From Chlamydomonas sphaeroides (Eukaryota > Chlorophyta > Chlorophyceae > Chlamydomonadales > Chlamydomonadaceae), in assembly GCA_001662425.1 (NCBI GenBank), contig BDDC01001190.1:1-31526 (forward strand): DNA of 31,526 bases, given 5' to 3'. Below are positions 1-10,154 of this stretch, piece after piece. Under the pieces are notes generated by a model, which searched no databases, was not told the origin of the DNA, and saw nothing but the letters and a program-made list of their open reading frames with translations. The first letter of the stretch is position 1, and the number at the start of each line of letters is the position of its first letter. A program made the position numbers and the translations under genes.

Positions 1-108
1 AGCAGCGCCAGCAGCGCCAGCAGCGCCAGCAGCGCCAGCAGCGCCAGCAGCGCCAGCAGCGCCAGCAGGGCCAGCAGCGCCAGCAGGGCCAGCAGCGCCA
101 GCAGGGCC
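1..108. repeat. 9-bp tandem repeat
   Basis: Twelve head-to-tail copies of the 9-mer agcagcgcc fill the left edge. The first seven are identical. The last five alternate agcagggcc and agcagcgcc, so the tail has an 18-bp period. The array is cut by the window edge, so its full size is unknown. It lies 5' of the first visible VTE4 exon and is most likely intronic or upstream sequence of that gene, because no VTE4-like peptide is encoded in it. Confidence 0.95.
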
Positions 109-357
109 AACCCGCTTGCCCCTAATGATTTGCGGGGCATGCGGCAGTGCCCGGGCGGCGGCCGGGCCCGTGGCCAGGCGCGCTTCGTCTGGGACACGTA
201 CAGAACCTCCTCCGCTGGCACCGCAGCCGCCCTGTGCGCCGCACCGCACCGATGCGGCCGTCGTTTGGCTCCCGCCCGTTCCAGTGCACAGCCTTCACTC
301 TTGCCCTTCCCCGGTCCTGCCCCGGTCCTTCCCCTGCCCTCCCCTGGCCCGAGCCAG

Positions 358-2920
358 GCTACTACCCCAAGGGCGCGGCCCCAAAGAGCAACCAGCAGGC
401 GCAGGAGGACATGATCGAGGAGACGCTCAAGGCGCGGGAGGCCCGGGGAGCGAACAGGGCTGGGCGGGGCGCGGCATCCATCCGTGTCAGGAACTTGGGC
501 GGGGCACTGGGGGTTGTCGACGCAGTGGCTAAGGACCCGGGCTGGGTCTCTACAGGCTGGGGCGGGCCTTTCTAGATGGGCGCTTCGGCGGGGCGCGCGG
601 CCATGGCGCTGTGTTGGCGGCACGGCGCCCGGGTCGGCAGGCGATGGAGACTCTGGGAGAAGGTGGCTACCGCGCGCGCAATGCGCGGGGTCTGCCGCAT
701 GGGGCCGCCCGCCTATCTGCTCGTGCGCACAGCAGAGCCGCTTCATGCCACTCGCACCCCAGCGACGCAGCCTCTGATCCTCGACACCTTGGAATTGCCC
801 CGCAGGTGGCGGGCGTGACGTCGGTCAACAATGTGAGTGGGGCAAGCGCGGTGGCAGGCCCGGTCGTGCCGGCGCACAGGGTGCGGCATGGTGCGCGTGC
901 CCGGGGGGTTCGCGCAGACAGCGTGCCAGCAGCGGCGTCCCCTCCCAAAGGTTTGGGATGCCGCCGTGTCGAGCTCCAGGCGCTGGCGTGGCATTTGCAG
1001 CTGTCGCGCCTCCCTGTTGCGTTCGCCCCAACATGACCGGTGCATGTCGCATGCTGCTGCTGCCGTGGCAGATGGTGGACGTGGGCTGCGGCATTGGCGG
1101 CAGCTCGCGCTACATTGCGCGCAAGTTCGGCTGCACCTCCCGCGGCATCACCCTCAGCCCCAAGCAGGTTGGGGTCCCGCGCGGCGAGGGAAGCGCTGCC
1201 TTGCACGCCGTGGGTGGCACAGGACGCCGGCCCGCTTGGAAGCTTCGTGCGGCGATCACAGGAGAAAGCGGCGCAGGCGCTGCTACCTACCTGCTGATGC
1301 GGCAGGCACGGCATGGGGCATGGAGCATCGCCCTGCTGGCCCATCGCAGCCCCGGGCCGCTGCGCAGGGCCAGCAGGGCGACACGGTCCACTTCGTATGA
1401 GCCCCGCTGCACACGTGCCTGCTGGGGCGGCCGCACTGACGACGCTCCATGGCCGATCCACCCATTGCGCAACATGACCTACATGCAGGCAGCCCGAGCC
1501 AACGACGTTAGCCAGGCGCAGGGCTTTGGAGACCGGCTTCAGTTCCAGGTGCGCGGTTGGTTGGGGCCGGGCCGATGTTTCTGGATCCGACTGTTGGGCG
1601 AGTTAGGAAGTCCGCAAGCGCATTGCCAACACCATTGCTCGAGCCCTGTCAAGCGTGCCCGTGGCTGCAGGTGGCGGACGCGCTGGCGCAACCCTTCGCG
1701 GACGGCTCCTTCGACCTTGTGTGGTCTATGGAAAGCGGCGAGCACATGCCCGACAAGCGGTGCGCATGGGGGCGGTCAGGATCGGGCCTAGAGCCGCGAG
1801 CTCCTTCGGCTGCGGCCACCATCCAGCGTGCTATGGCGATGCAACGGCGTCGGCACACTGCCGTACGGGGTCTGCTTCCGTGAGCATGCCCGCGCCGCCA
1901 TGCCGCCTGCAGGAAGTTCGTGTCAGAGCTGTGCCGCGTGTGTGCTCCGGGAGGCACCGTCATCGTGGTGAGCCCGGCGGTGCGGCTGTAGGCTGACTGG
2001 GTTTTAGCAGGCCGCCGGCACGGTTGACCCTGTGATTCACCACACTCCCGCTGTCGCTGCATCCATTTGCCACTCTGGTTGTGCACCGCTGCTGTGCCTG
2101 TGCCATACGCGATAACTTTCAGGTGACGTGGTGCCACCGCGTCCTGGCCCCGGGCGAGTCACTGAGACCCGACGAGGTACGAGGCGCAGGGGAGACGGGG
2201 CAGGGAAGCATGGCTGCGTACGAAGCCCGCGGGGCATCACGGCTCCGACCGTCGCTGCCGTTTTTGCCAAGGCTCCCTCGAGGCCCCGCACCGCTCATCC
2301 TCGCTCATGCATGTTGTCGGCGCCCCGTGCAACACGACCAGCTTGGCAACCTTATTTGTGTGCCGTGCCCTCGTGTCTGCGCAGCTTGCCTTGCTGGACC
2401 GCATCTGCGAGGCATACTACTTGCCCGCCTGGTGCTCCGTTGCCGACTACCAGCGGCTATTCGGTAAGCGGTGGTCTTGAGGCCTGTGTCCTTTTAATAT
2501 AGAACCAGCATGTCCTTGCAGCGCGCGTGCGCCAGCCCTCTCAGGCGCTGTACGGCACCATGACCGTAGCCATGGCTACTCAGGCTGACGGTGGCTTGTG
2601 GTAATGCTGTGCTGCAGCGGAGGAAGGTCTGGTAGATGTGCGCACACGCGACTGGTCGGAGGAGGTGTCGCCGTTCTGGGGAGCTGTAATTTCGACAGCG
2701 CTGAGCGGCGAGGGGTAAGTAAGAGCGCTGCTGACGACGTCGCTTGCCGTGCGCAATGCGATTTTAGCGATACCCGTTCTGTTTCCTTGAAACCAGGCTG
2801 GCGGGGCTACTCAAGGCCGGCTGGACGACAATCAAGGGAGCCATCGTGATGCCACTTATGGCCGAAGGCTTCCGCCGCGGCCTTATTAAGTTCGTGCTCG
2901 TGTCAGCTCGAAGGGAGTAG
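358..2920 (+). CDS. VTE4: Gamma-tocopherol methyltransferase (5' partial, 10 exons)
   Basis: This enzyme uses S-adenosylmethionine to methylate gamma-tocopherol to alpha-tocopherol (and delta to beta), the last step of vitamin E synthesis in plastids. Exons read as 358-431, 806-832, 1072-1167, 1489-1548, 1671-1759, 1913-1967, 2123-2176, 2385-2463, 2618-2714 and 2797-2920, all phase-compatible, giving 250 residues to the TAG stop. Visible motifs are the SAM-binding loop VDVGCGIGGSSRY (exon 3), GITLSPKQ, FDLVWSMESGEHMPDK, VTWCHR, YYLPAWCS and the end GLIKFVLVSARRE. They follow plant VTE4 nearly residue for residue, as I remember that family. The transit peptide and the usual EHMHHG segment are missing, so at least one exon lies to the left. 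The first visible intron has a GC donor (AAG|GCGCGG) and exon 806-832 is only 27 bp. The other donors are GT. Confidence 0.9.
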
Positions 2921-2970
2921 GTTTATTCGGTGGAACCCATGAAGCGCATCTGTTGGTTAGATGTAGCTGT

Positions 2971-2975
2971 TGTAA
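2971..2975 (+). terminator. Candidate TGTAA polyadenylation signal of VTE4
   Basis: TGTAA is the usual polyadenylation signal of volvocine algae. It occurs 50 bases after the VTE4 stop codon, in the sense orientation. The implied 3' UTR would be short for this group, so a later site remains possible. Confidence 0.45.
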
Positions 2976-3013
2976 CCTCGAACAACCTGTTTCGACTTCC
3001 GGTGTCCATCTCC

Positions 3014-3231
3014 AGCTGCATGGCACGCCGCAGGGCCCCGCCCCCGCACCACCTGCTCCACGGCCGCCACTGTTGTCGCTCACTGCAACTGCCCCACCGC
3101 ATACGCGCCCCACGTCGCAGCGGATATGGATGAATTTGCAGATTCGTAAGCTAGCAGGTCGGGTTCGGCTTCGTTTTTTTACGCGCATACCACTCGCCCG
3201 GCCTGCATCCCTAGTAGCACAATGTGCGCCG
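3014..3231. repeat. Direct repeat R, left copy
   Basis: This 218-bp stretch is almost identical to 3711-3922. The main difference is a 6-bp insertion here (cagcggatatggatgaa against cagcggatgaa), plus a few substitutions. Both copies run from agctgcatggcacgc to aatgtgcgccg. The start points are 697 bp apart. Neither copy shows convincing LTR termini, a primer-binding site or a polypurine tract. Confidence 0.9.
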
Positions 3232-3832
3232 GCAGGAGCGTGTGCCGGAGCCGTCGGCTGACAGCCCTTTCGGGCGGGCCCAGCGGGCGCTGCAGCAGGC
3301 CGGAGCGCCGGCGGCGGAACACTGGCAGCTTGGGGGCCGGGCGGGTTACACCGCCGGTGCGGCGACCGGCGGCGCCCTGGGCGAGCCGCCGCTGGGGCAG
3401 CTCGGCGGCGTGGGTTACGGCCTGGCTTCGGGCGGCCCGGGTCTCCTACTGGGCGGCCAGCAGTACGTTCCGCGGCCCCTGGACCAGGCGGGCATGTTGG
3501 CCCGGTTGCTCTACGGGTTCGAGCGGGGCCGCAGCGCTCTGGGCCAGACGGCGGCGGGCGGGAGGATCCCGGCCGACACGCTGCGCACGCTGTGCGAGCG
3601 GGCGGTGCAGTACGCCGTCGGCGAGTACGCCGAGTACGGGCTGGTGCTGCAGGCGTGGGTGGTCAGCCAGCTGCACGGCAGTAAGACCAACCTGGGTAAC
3701 TTCTTCGCCAAGCTGCATGGCACGCCGCAGGGCCCCGCCCCCGCACCACCTGCTCCACGGCCGCCACTGCTGTCGCTCACTGCAACTGCCCCACCGCATG
3801 CGCGCCCCACGTCGCAGCGGATGAATTTGTAG
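3224..3832 (+). CDS. Unrecognised ORF between direct repeats
   Basis: An open frame of 202 residues starts at an ATG in the last bases of the left repeat, crosses the unique block 3232-3710 and stops inside the right repeat. The unique part is rich in Gly, Ala, Leu and Gln at first, then has a more ordinary helical-looking composition (for example YGFERGRSALGQTAAGG, then TLRTLCERAVQYAVGEYAEY and VLQAWVVSQLHG). The part in the repeat is Pro-rich and probably not functional protein. I do not recognise the family. It may be a fragment of a mobile-element protein or an exon of a displaced gene. No splice sites or signals clearly define it. Confidence 0.3.
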   Translation: MRRQERVPEPSADSPFGRAQRALQQAGAPAAEHWQLGGRAGYTAGAATGGALGEPPLGQLGGVGYGLASGGPGLLLGGQQYVPRPLDQAGMLARLLYGFERGRSALGQTAAGGRIPADTLRTLCERAVQYAVGEYAEYGLVLQAWVVSQLHGSKTNLGNFFAKLHGTPQGPAPAPPAPRPPLLSLTATAPPHARPTSQRMNL

Positions 3833-3922
3833 ATTCGTAAGCTAGCAGGTCGGGTTCGGCTTCGTTTTTCTACGCGCACACCACTCGCCCGGCCTGCATC
3901 CCTAGTAGCACAATGTGCGCCG
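3711..3922. repeat. Direct repeat R, right copy
   Basis: This 212-bp copy of 3014-3231 lies in the same orientation. It supplies the stop codon (tag in atgaatttgtag) of the ORF before it; the left copy reads atgaatttgcag at that place, so the stop is specific to this copy. The order repeat, unique block, repeat suggests either a tandem duplication cut short or a small non-autonomous element. Confidence 0.9.
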
Positions 3923-4695
3923 CACGCCTCAACGCACGCGGGGATCCGTGGGCATGACCGTGTGTGCCTGCGCAACAGACAGCGCGAGTCATCTAAGTCT
4001 GATTGCTTTTCGGCTGCTGCTCGTGAAAGCTTTCCGGAGCGAATCGGCACCCCTCCGGAAGTTAGATGTCCCTGGGTATCGGAAATCTCCACGAAGTGCT
4101 CGTGGGTAAACAAACGGTATGGCGCCTCACATGTCACTCCCAAATCGGGGAAACTCCACCTACCCGCTGCATTACTCATGGCGACACAGCAAGCTTTCCA
4201 GTAACCACACTTCTAGGCCTACATGCATAACATAACCAGCTGCTTTTCCACCAACCTTCGACCCAGCTGAAGCCATCGCAACCCGACGTAAAGTTGCTTG
4301 GCGAAAGGCGAAAAAGGTTTTCCTTTGATGCTTACAACGGCCGCCCGCCAACCAGCAGGGCACCGAGATCCTAAGCGCGCATCCTAAGAGAAATCAAGGT
4401 GCCTCGAATCAGGGAAAGAATCATTTGCAATAGGTCGTTGCGCGCGTGACGGTCGGGGTACAAATTAATGTCGCTAGTCCAGTCGTCAGAACGCGCCCGG
4501 CCCATATGCGTCCCTCATTCCACGCACAAACCAGCCACTTCGGCAGCTCAGCCAGAGAACTTCTGCGTGCAATCACTGCAGATCGGACACCGAACAACCT
4601 ACCCCTTCCCAAAGGCGCCAGATAAAGAGCCGGCTCATTCCGGTACTCTCCCTACGCCTCAGCCCTAAGACCGTTAGCTCAGAACGGCGTCTGTC
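3923..4695. other. Gene-free stretch, probable 3' UTR of the FAS1 gene
   Basis: I see no credible coding frame here. Base composition is less GC-rich than in the surrounding genes. The right part probably holds the 3' UTR of the minus-strand FAS1-domain gene that ends at 4696. Confidence 0.5.
4332..4336 (-). terminator. Candidate TGTAA polyadenylation signal of the FAS1 gene
   Basis: TTACA on the plus strand reads TGTAA in the sense of the FAS1-domain gene, about 360 bases after its stop codon. This distance is reasonable for an algal 3' UTR. Confidence 0.35.
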
Positions 4696-7600
4696 CTATG
4701 AGAGGCACGGCAACGTTGTAGTAATGCCGGTTACGCTATCGTAGGCCTCCTTACTGAGGAAAACGCCTTCGTCACCGACAACGTACAGCATGGTCTGCTG
4801 TCCGAGCGCGTTTTTCTGAGGGAGAAAGAAAAAGGATTAAGTTAACAGCAAGAAAGAAGGGAGGGCATGGCAGAGACAGAAACAACCCCGAGACCCGATG
4901 AGAATCTTACCACGCCAGCAGGGATAGGGCCCTTCTTCGTTGCAATGCCCATGCTAGGGCTGTTGCAAACAGGCAGCACACCCCAACGAAGAGTTGAGAT
5001 AAGCGGCGGGTTGGGCAGGGGGCTCAGGTCGATGTACTGGTAGAGCTTGGTGATGGTGCTCGCGGCAAGGGAGTTCGGCCCCACAAGCGAAACGTTGAAG
5101 CCAGTGGAAAGGTAAGGCGTGGTGTAGGTGGAGACATCGAAGGACGGCTGGAACGGCGCGCTGAGAATTGAGCTGCGAATAATCGCCGTGCACAGACGAA
5201 TGTTCATCGTCATGTTCGCCGATGGGAAGCAGCTCTCATACGTGACAGGGACGCCGCTGATGGAGAGAGAAGAAAGCCCAGTGGCAATTGCGGAATCTGT
5301 GTAAGCAAGAACGGTGACCATGGGTGGGTTGATGTTGTTCTCCAGCCATGCCTTGAAGGTGACACCAGAGGAGTACTCCAACACACTCAGAAGCTGGCCG
5401 TAACGGGCAAGGCTGGGCTCGCGGCTGATAGCCTCGATGACGCTGACCGAGGCGGCGACGGCGGGCGGAGGAGGGGGAGGAGGCGGCGGCGACGGCGCAG
5501 GGACAGACAGGACGTTGTTGATCATGTGGGCGATGGCACCAGTCGTCGTGTTAGTGTCAAGAGGGTTGCCGGAGATAACGGTATCAAAACGGCTGCCAAT
5601 AACATTAGCACCGATAGGTGGGGAGACGGCCGACACATTCAGCGACGACGACGTGGCAACGGAACGCATCCTGTAGACCGGAGATAGGCCGGTCTCATTG
5701 AAGAAGTAGAGGTACTCGTAGATGCTGCTCTGGCTGTTACGCAAAAGATCGGACGAATCTAGAGCACCGTTCATGATGTGAGCCTTGAGGAGGAGAGTCG
5801 TGCCGGAAACGTTCGTGGCGCTACACAAGGTAGCCTCCAGGGAACCTTCGGCGATACCACGGGCTGCGAGCCAGGGACGGAAGGCGTTGACGTCGTTGGG
5901 GACCCACAAGGTGGCACCACGCGCGACAAGCAGCGGCTGGAGGGTGGTCGTAAGGTTCGTGCAGGTCATGAGGCGGCGGAAAATGCTGATCTCGGCCTGG
6001 TACGCGTCCAGGTAAGCCTGCAAACCGCCAGCGAAGTAGGGAGGGGGAGGGGGTGGCGAAGGAGAAGGGGGAGACGGTGGGCGCATAGGAGGGGGAGGAG
6101 GCGACGGCTGGGTGCTTCTGGGCCAGAACAACTTGTTTGTCTGATGAACGTATCCGGCGAGTCCAGAGGCCGAGCCGGCAGACGGGGCGCGGTTGATTGG
6201 CGCGTCGACGTTGATGACCTGGGAAGTCTGAGCAGTACCATCGGCGGCGAACTTCTGCGAAATGGTCATCGTGCCGGTTGCGTTGCGGTTGAAACGCAGC
6301 TGGCCGTCATCGTTAGCTGAAGCGCCGAAGATACCGTTCAGGGTCGGAAGAACAGTAGTGTTGAACAGCTGGGACGAAGGGAAGAGGCCGTTGACAACGA
6401 GCATGTTGGCGACGATAGAGCGGCCAAATCCAGCCCTGGAGCCAGTCGTCAGAGCAAGCATGCAGTCAATGAGGGTAATCGCGGGGTTGCCGAGTTCAAC
6501 CTGGCAAGTCTGCAGGCAGCCAGCGTCGTTGGGGATGAACATAGTCCAGCCCGACGTGTCGTAGGAAGCAACAACATCGTAGAAGTTGTAGAACTGCATG
6601 AGGCGCGCCGTGCAGTTCTGATAGCCGGGAGTGCCCTCCAGGAAAGCACGCAGTCCAAAGGATGGAGGCGGCGGGTAGGGAGCAGGTGGTGGGCTGGGCG
6701 GTGCTGGGGAAGGCGGAGGCGGTGGCACGCGTGGAGCCTGCACAATGCGATCCACAATCTGGATGTAGCCCGTAGGAGCGCCACCCAGAGACGGAGCAAC
6801 TGTGATATCCTTAGGAACAGCGTGGATGATAGGGGTCCGCCCGCGCGTGTACGGCGCAGCGTTCGTAATCAAACCCTCGAAGCCAGACGCGCCACCAGTG
6901 AGAAGGGAGTAGATGACGAAGTTGCAGCTCTTGTAGGTGCGCGCAACATCATCGAATATTGCGCACATGGAGCAGTACCCAAGAGACTCCAGGTCAACAA
7001 GACCAAGGTTGGCACCATCCGAGGTGGTGAGCGGTGTTGCGCTTGAGCAAACGCCGGTGAACCTGTGGATGAACAAACAGATCAATACAGATCAAGTGCG
7101 AAAATACCAGTGGCGTCAACTCACGTCGTCTTGACGACCGTGATGCCAGTGGTGTCGCTCCACCCGAGAGCCGTCTGCCACGTGTTGCCGTCAGTCTCGT
7201 TGAGGCGACGGACGGTGTGGTACGCACCGGGGCCGGTTGGGCCGAGAGGACCAACGTTCAGGCTGCCGGGAGCGCTGGCAGGGTTGTAGCAGCTGTTCAG
7301 GATGGTGTTCGCAAGCATGCGCACATTGTATGCGGTAGCGGGGCCCTCGATAGTCACTGTCCAAACAAGCGAGTCAATAAACTGGCTGGCATTGAACACG
7401 TTAGGAACGTCGGCCAGTCGGCGGCGGTGCTCGGGAGAGATCTTGGCGTGGGCTGTGACCTCAGGGGTAATGGAGAAGCTGATAATGTTGTCCTGGCTCA
7501 GCAGGCGACGGCCAACGGTGGTGTTCGGGGTGCCAACCACGTTAATGAAGTTTCCATTGTCATTGTTGTTGTTGCCGAACAGGAGCCAAGCCTGGTTGCT

Positions 7601-9720
7601 GGGGAAGTAGCAGGTGGTGAAGGTGAGGGCGTTGATCGACGCGGTGAGGTTGAGAAGAGAAATGAGACGGTTGGTGACTGACAGCTGGTTAATGCCCGAA
7701 ATTGTAGCGGCGATAGACGCAAACACGGGCGGGGGGGGAGGAGGGGGCGATGGGGATGGCGGAGGAGGGGAAGGCGGCGGTGGCGCAGGAGTGGGGTCCT
7801 CGAGGAAGTTGTTAATAACCTGGACCATCGACTCAAAGTTGGGGCCCACAGCGTTGTTACGCTTACGGCCAATAACCGTGTCGTTCAACAGAACGCCCTG
7901 GCCACTGGTCGGGACCGGATCGTTCAGCAGGCTGACGTAGAAGTACGCCGGAGCAGCAGTACGAGTAATGAGGCGGCCGTAAGGAGCGATGGTTGTGTAC
8001 TGAGTGCCATTGCTCCAGGAGTCGGTGGTGATGATCGTGTTGGGAACACAGTGCTGCTGCAGCAGGTTGCTCATCCTGCCGATGTAAGCCGCCGTGTCGT
8101 CAGGGCAGGCCGGAATCGGGTGAGGCGCAGGAGGGAGGACAGCCTGCTGGAAGCAAAGCTCGATGTACTTGGTGCGCTGCAACACGGTCTGGGGGCTGGA
8201 GATATCCCATGGCTGGTTCCACAACGCGGCCTGCGTGTAAAATGACGAGTTAGAAAATTGGCGCTGCTTTTAACAGACGCACGACATGTTCTGTGGCAAG
8301 CGGCTCCTGGCACTCACACTGTCGTCAGGAAAGAAGCAGGTGGCACGCAGCGCCGGGTTGCTGAAGAACTCATCGAGATCGGCAGCGACCAAGGCACTGC
8401 GCAGGTTGCTCAAGTCACCAATGCGCTGGCTCACGAAGGCGAAGATGGACTGAAAGCCAGCGTTGGGGACAGGGGGAGGCCGCGGGCTCGGCGGGATAGG
8501 GCTCGGGGGCGGCGCGGGCGGCGGGTTAGGAGGGGTCGTGCCAGGCGCAGGGGGTGGAGACGGGGGAACCGGCGAAGGGGGAGGGGGCGAGGGCGGAGGG
8601 GGGCTGGGTGGAGGAGGAGACGGGGGAGGGGGGCCCGGAGGAGGAGGGCTGGGTGGGTTGGGCATGCCCGGCGGCGGCGAAGGCGGCGGCGAAGGCATCG
8701 TCGTGACAGGGGGAGGAGAGGCGACCTTCGGCCGAGGAGGTGGAGGGCGAGGCTTGGGGATGTAACGAGCCTGGAGCATGATGCCATCAATCACGTGAAT
8801 GACCTGAGGCAACAAGGAGGAAATGAGAAAGGGATAACAGGGTCGTGGCTTCCATAGCAGCGTACCCGGCCAGCCACAGTGATGTCGTAGCGGGGAGCGC
8901 CAGACGCCGTCTTGACGAAGTCCGCATCATTGTCCTCGCTGGCACCATAAATGTAGTACACCATGGCGTCGTCCTTGGACAAGGTAATAACGTCATTGAC
9001 ACCCTGCTTGCGAGCAGACGTCGTGTTGTACCGGCACCCAGTAGACGGGCAGCTGCCGGCGTCAAGAGGGGCCTTCAGCGCTGCGAACGTGCGTGCGCCT
9101 TCCAGAATGTTGTACTTGACCACGGCATTACGAGTCGTGTTAGCTTTCTTCTTCCCAATGGCGTTACAGAACTGCCGAGGCGTCTGGCTCATCTTAAGAT
9201 CGCCAAACGAGCGCTGGATGGCCTGCGAAATGCAAAGCATTGGCAGGTGAAGGCCCGTCGTTCGTTGGGTGACCCTGGGGGGCCCAGACCCGTCAGGCAC
9301 CATGGCACGAATCTCACCGCATCAGTGGGAGCGAACAGCGTGTAGTCAAGATTGATGGTCTTCTCCCACGGACCGCGAGTACGCTGAAAGGAGTTCTCTA
9401 GGCACGAGGTCCAGAGAGCCATGTCAGGCTGTGCCCGAAGCCACTCCATCGGGGAGGCGTAGGTGGTCTGAGCGACGACGCCTGCGCACAGCGCCAGCGC
9501 GGTGTGCATTAGCCGCATACAGACCTCACGCATCCAATCTAAGTGAGAAGTGCGCCGGGTAAGCGCGTCGCTAATCGCTGATTGCTCCAGTAGCACGCCA
9601 GTAGCGTACGCCAGGCTCCAGCTGAGGCAGGCCTTCACGTCTCGGGTATCCACACGCACCAGCGGGCACAGCCGCCATGAGCGCCACCGCCACAAGGGCG
9701 AGCGCTGCAAGGCGCCCCAT
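4696..9720 (-). CDS. Secreted protein with six FAS1-like domains and Pro-rich linkers
   Basis: Seven exons join in frame: 9720-9660, 9481-9318, 9222-8866, 8803-8318, 8230-7125, 7062-4911 and 4815-4696 (1481 residues). Residues 1-24 form a signal peptide (MGRLAALALVAVALM start, cleavage near VVA|Q). FAS1-like units lie at about 30-207, 308-501, 525-832, 860-1042, 1067-1245 and 1259-1481. Typical signatures are LFAPTDA, VIHVIDGIML, CFFPDDSAALW, FIPNDAG and WVPNDV. Linkers at about 208-307, 502-524, 833-859, 1043-1065 and 1246-1258 are runs of SPPP and PPPP, as in hydroxyproline-rich wall proteins. Many N-x-S/T sequons fit secretion. FAS1 domains mediate adhesion, and Volvox algal-CAM combines them with an extensin-like part, so a role in wall or matrix adhesion is inferred. 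No membrane anchor is visible at the C-terminus. The intron at 4816-4910 and last exon were placed by donor gtaaga and acceptor ctcag. Confidence 0.85.
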
Positions 9721-9810
9721 GCTGGCTAAGTGCCGCCAAGAGCTGACGGCTTTCGCCTGGTGACCTAGATTGACGAAGTAAGGCTTACTGCCCACTGATT
9801 AGGGGCACTA

Positions 9811-9820
9811 GGTATAGTTG
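9811..9820 (-). promoter_or_regulatory. Weak TATA-like element upstream of the FAS1 gene
   Basis: The minus strand reads CAACTATACC about 91-100 bases before the FAS1-gene start codon. It is the only AT-rich core element close to the gene. The assignment rests only on position and sequence. Confidence 0.2.
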
Positions 9821-10075
9821 CGGACACAAGTATGATTCAAGTCGACAGTGCCCGGGATGTGGGAACGGCACCAAGGGTTGCCAAGGGAACAGGTCCTTCG
9901 CCTTCACAGGCGAGTAAACGTTAAACAGGGAAGTGGCTCTAGCCTAAGGGGCTGCGATGGAGCGCAGCGCGATGGTCTTTCGGTCGTCGGGGCACCCAGA
10001 TGCAAATTGACCGACCTACCGTTTGGCATATGGATGGCCAAGGGCCCTATGTGTAACCTCCTTACATCACACTTT

Positions 10076-10154
10076 GGTCAACGTATTGGGACTTGGTCAA
10101 AGTCAACATCGGTCAACGTATGGAGGTATGGTTGACTTTAGCCATACGTTGACC
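10076..10154. promoter_or_regulatory. Cluster of TTGAC cores with an inverted repeat
   Basis: Six TTGAC/GTCAA cores occur within 79 bp (near 10077, 10096, 10102, 10112, 10132 and 10150). The right part contains a perfect 13-bp inverted repeat, GGTCAACGTATGG at 10111-10123 and its complement at 10142-10154, with an 18-bp spacer. TTGACC/T is the core of plant WRKY-binding W-boxes. The cluster lies 350-430 bp upstream of the minus-strand FAS1 gene. It could be a regulatory element or part of a decayed transposon. Confidence 0.35.

Noticed and set aside
1..108. CRISPR array or coding repeat at the left edge
   Set aside because: The 9-bp units have no spacers. The possible translations (Ser-Ala or Gln-Arg repeats) are not part of VTE4.
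116..575. Open frames before the first VTE4 exon as the VTE4 N-terminus
   Set aside because: None encodes the expected EHMHHG segment or a convincing transit peptide. The frame through 358-431 has an acceptor at 356-357, so upstream sequence is intron.
3014..3922. LTR retrotransposon (TRIM) interpretation of the direct repeats
   Set aside because: No TG...CA termini at the repeat borders, no primer-binding site after the left copy, no polypurine tract before the right copy, and no target duplication seen.
9571..9795. Extended N-terminus of the FAS1 protein from a non-AUG start at 9795
   Set aside because: The ATG at 9720 begins directly with a good signal peptide and splices in frame to exon 2. 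The extension would bury the signal peptide.
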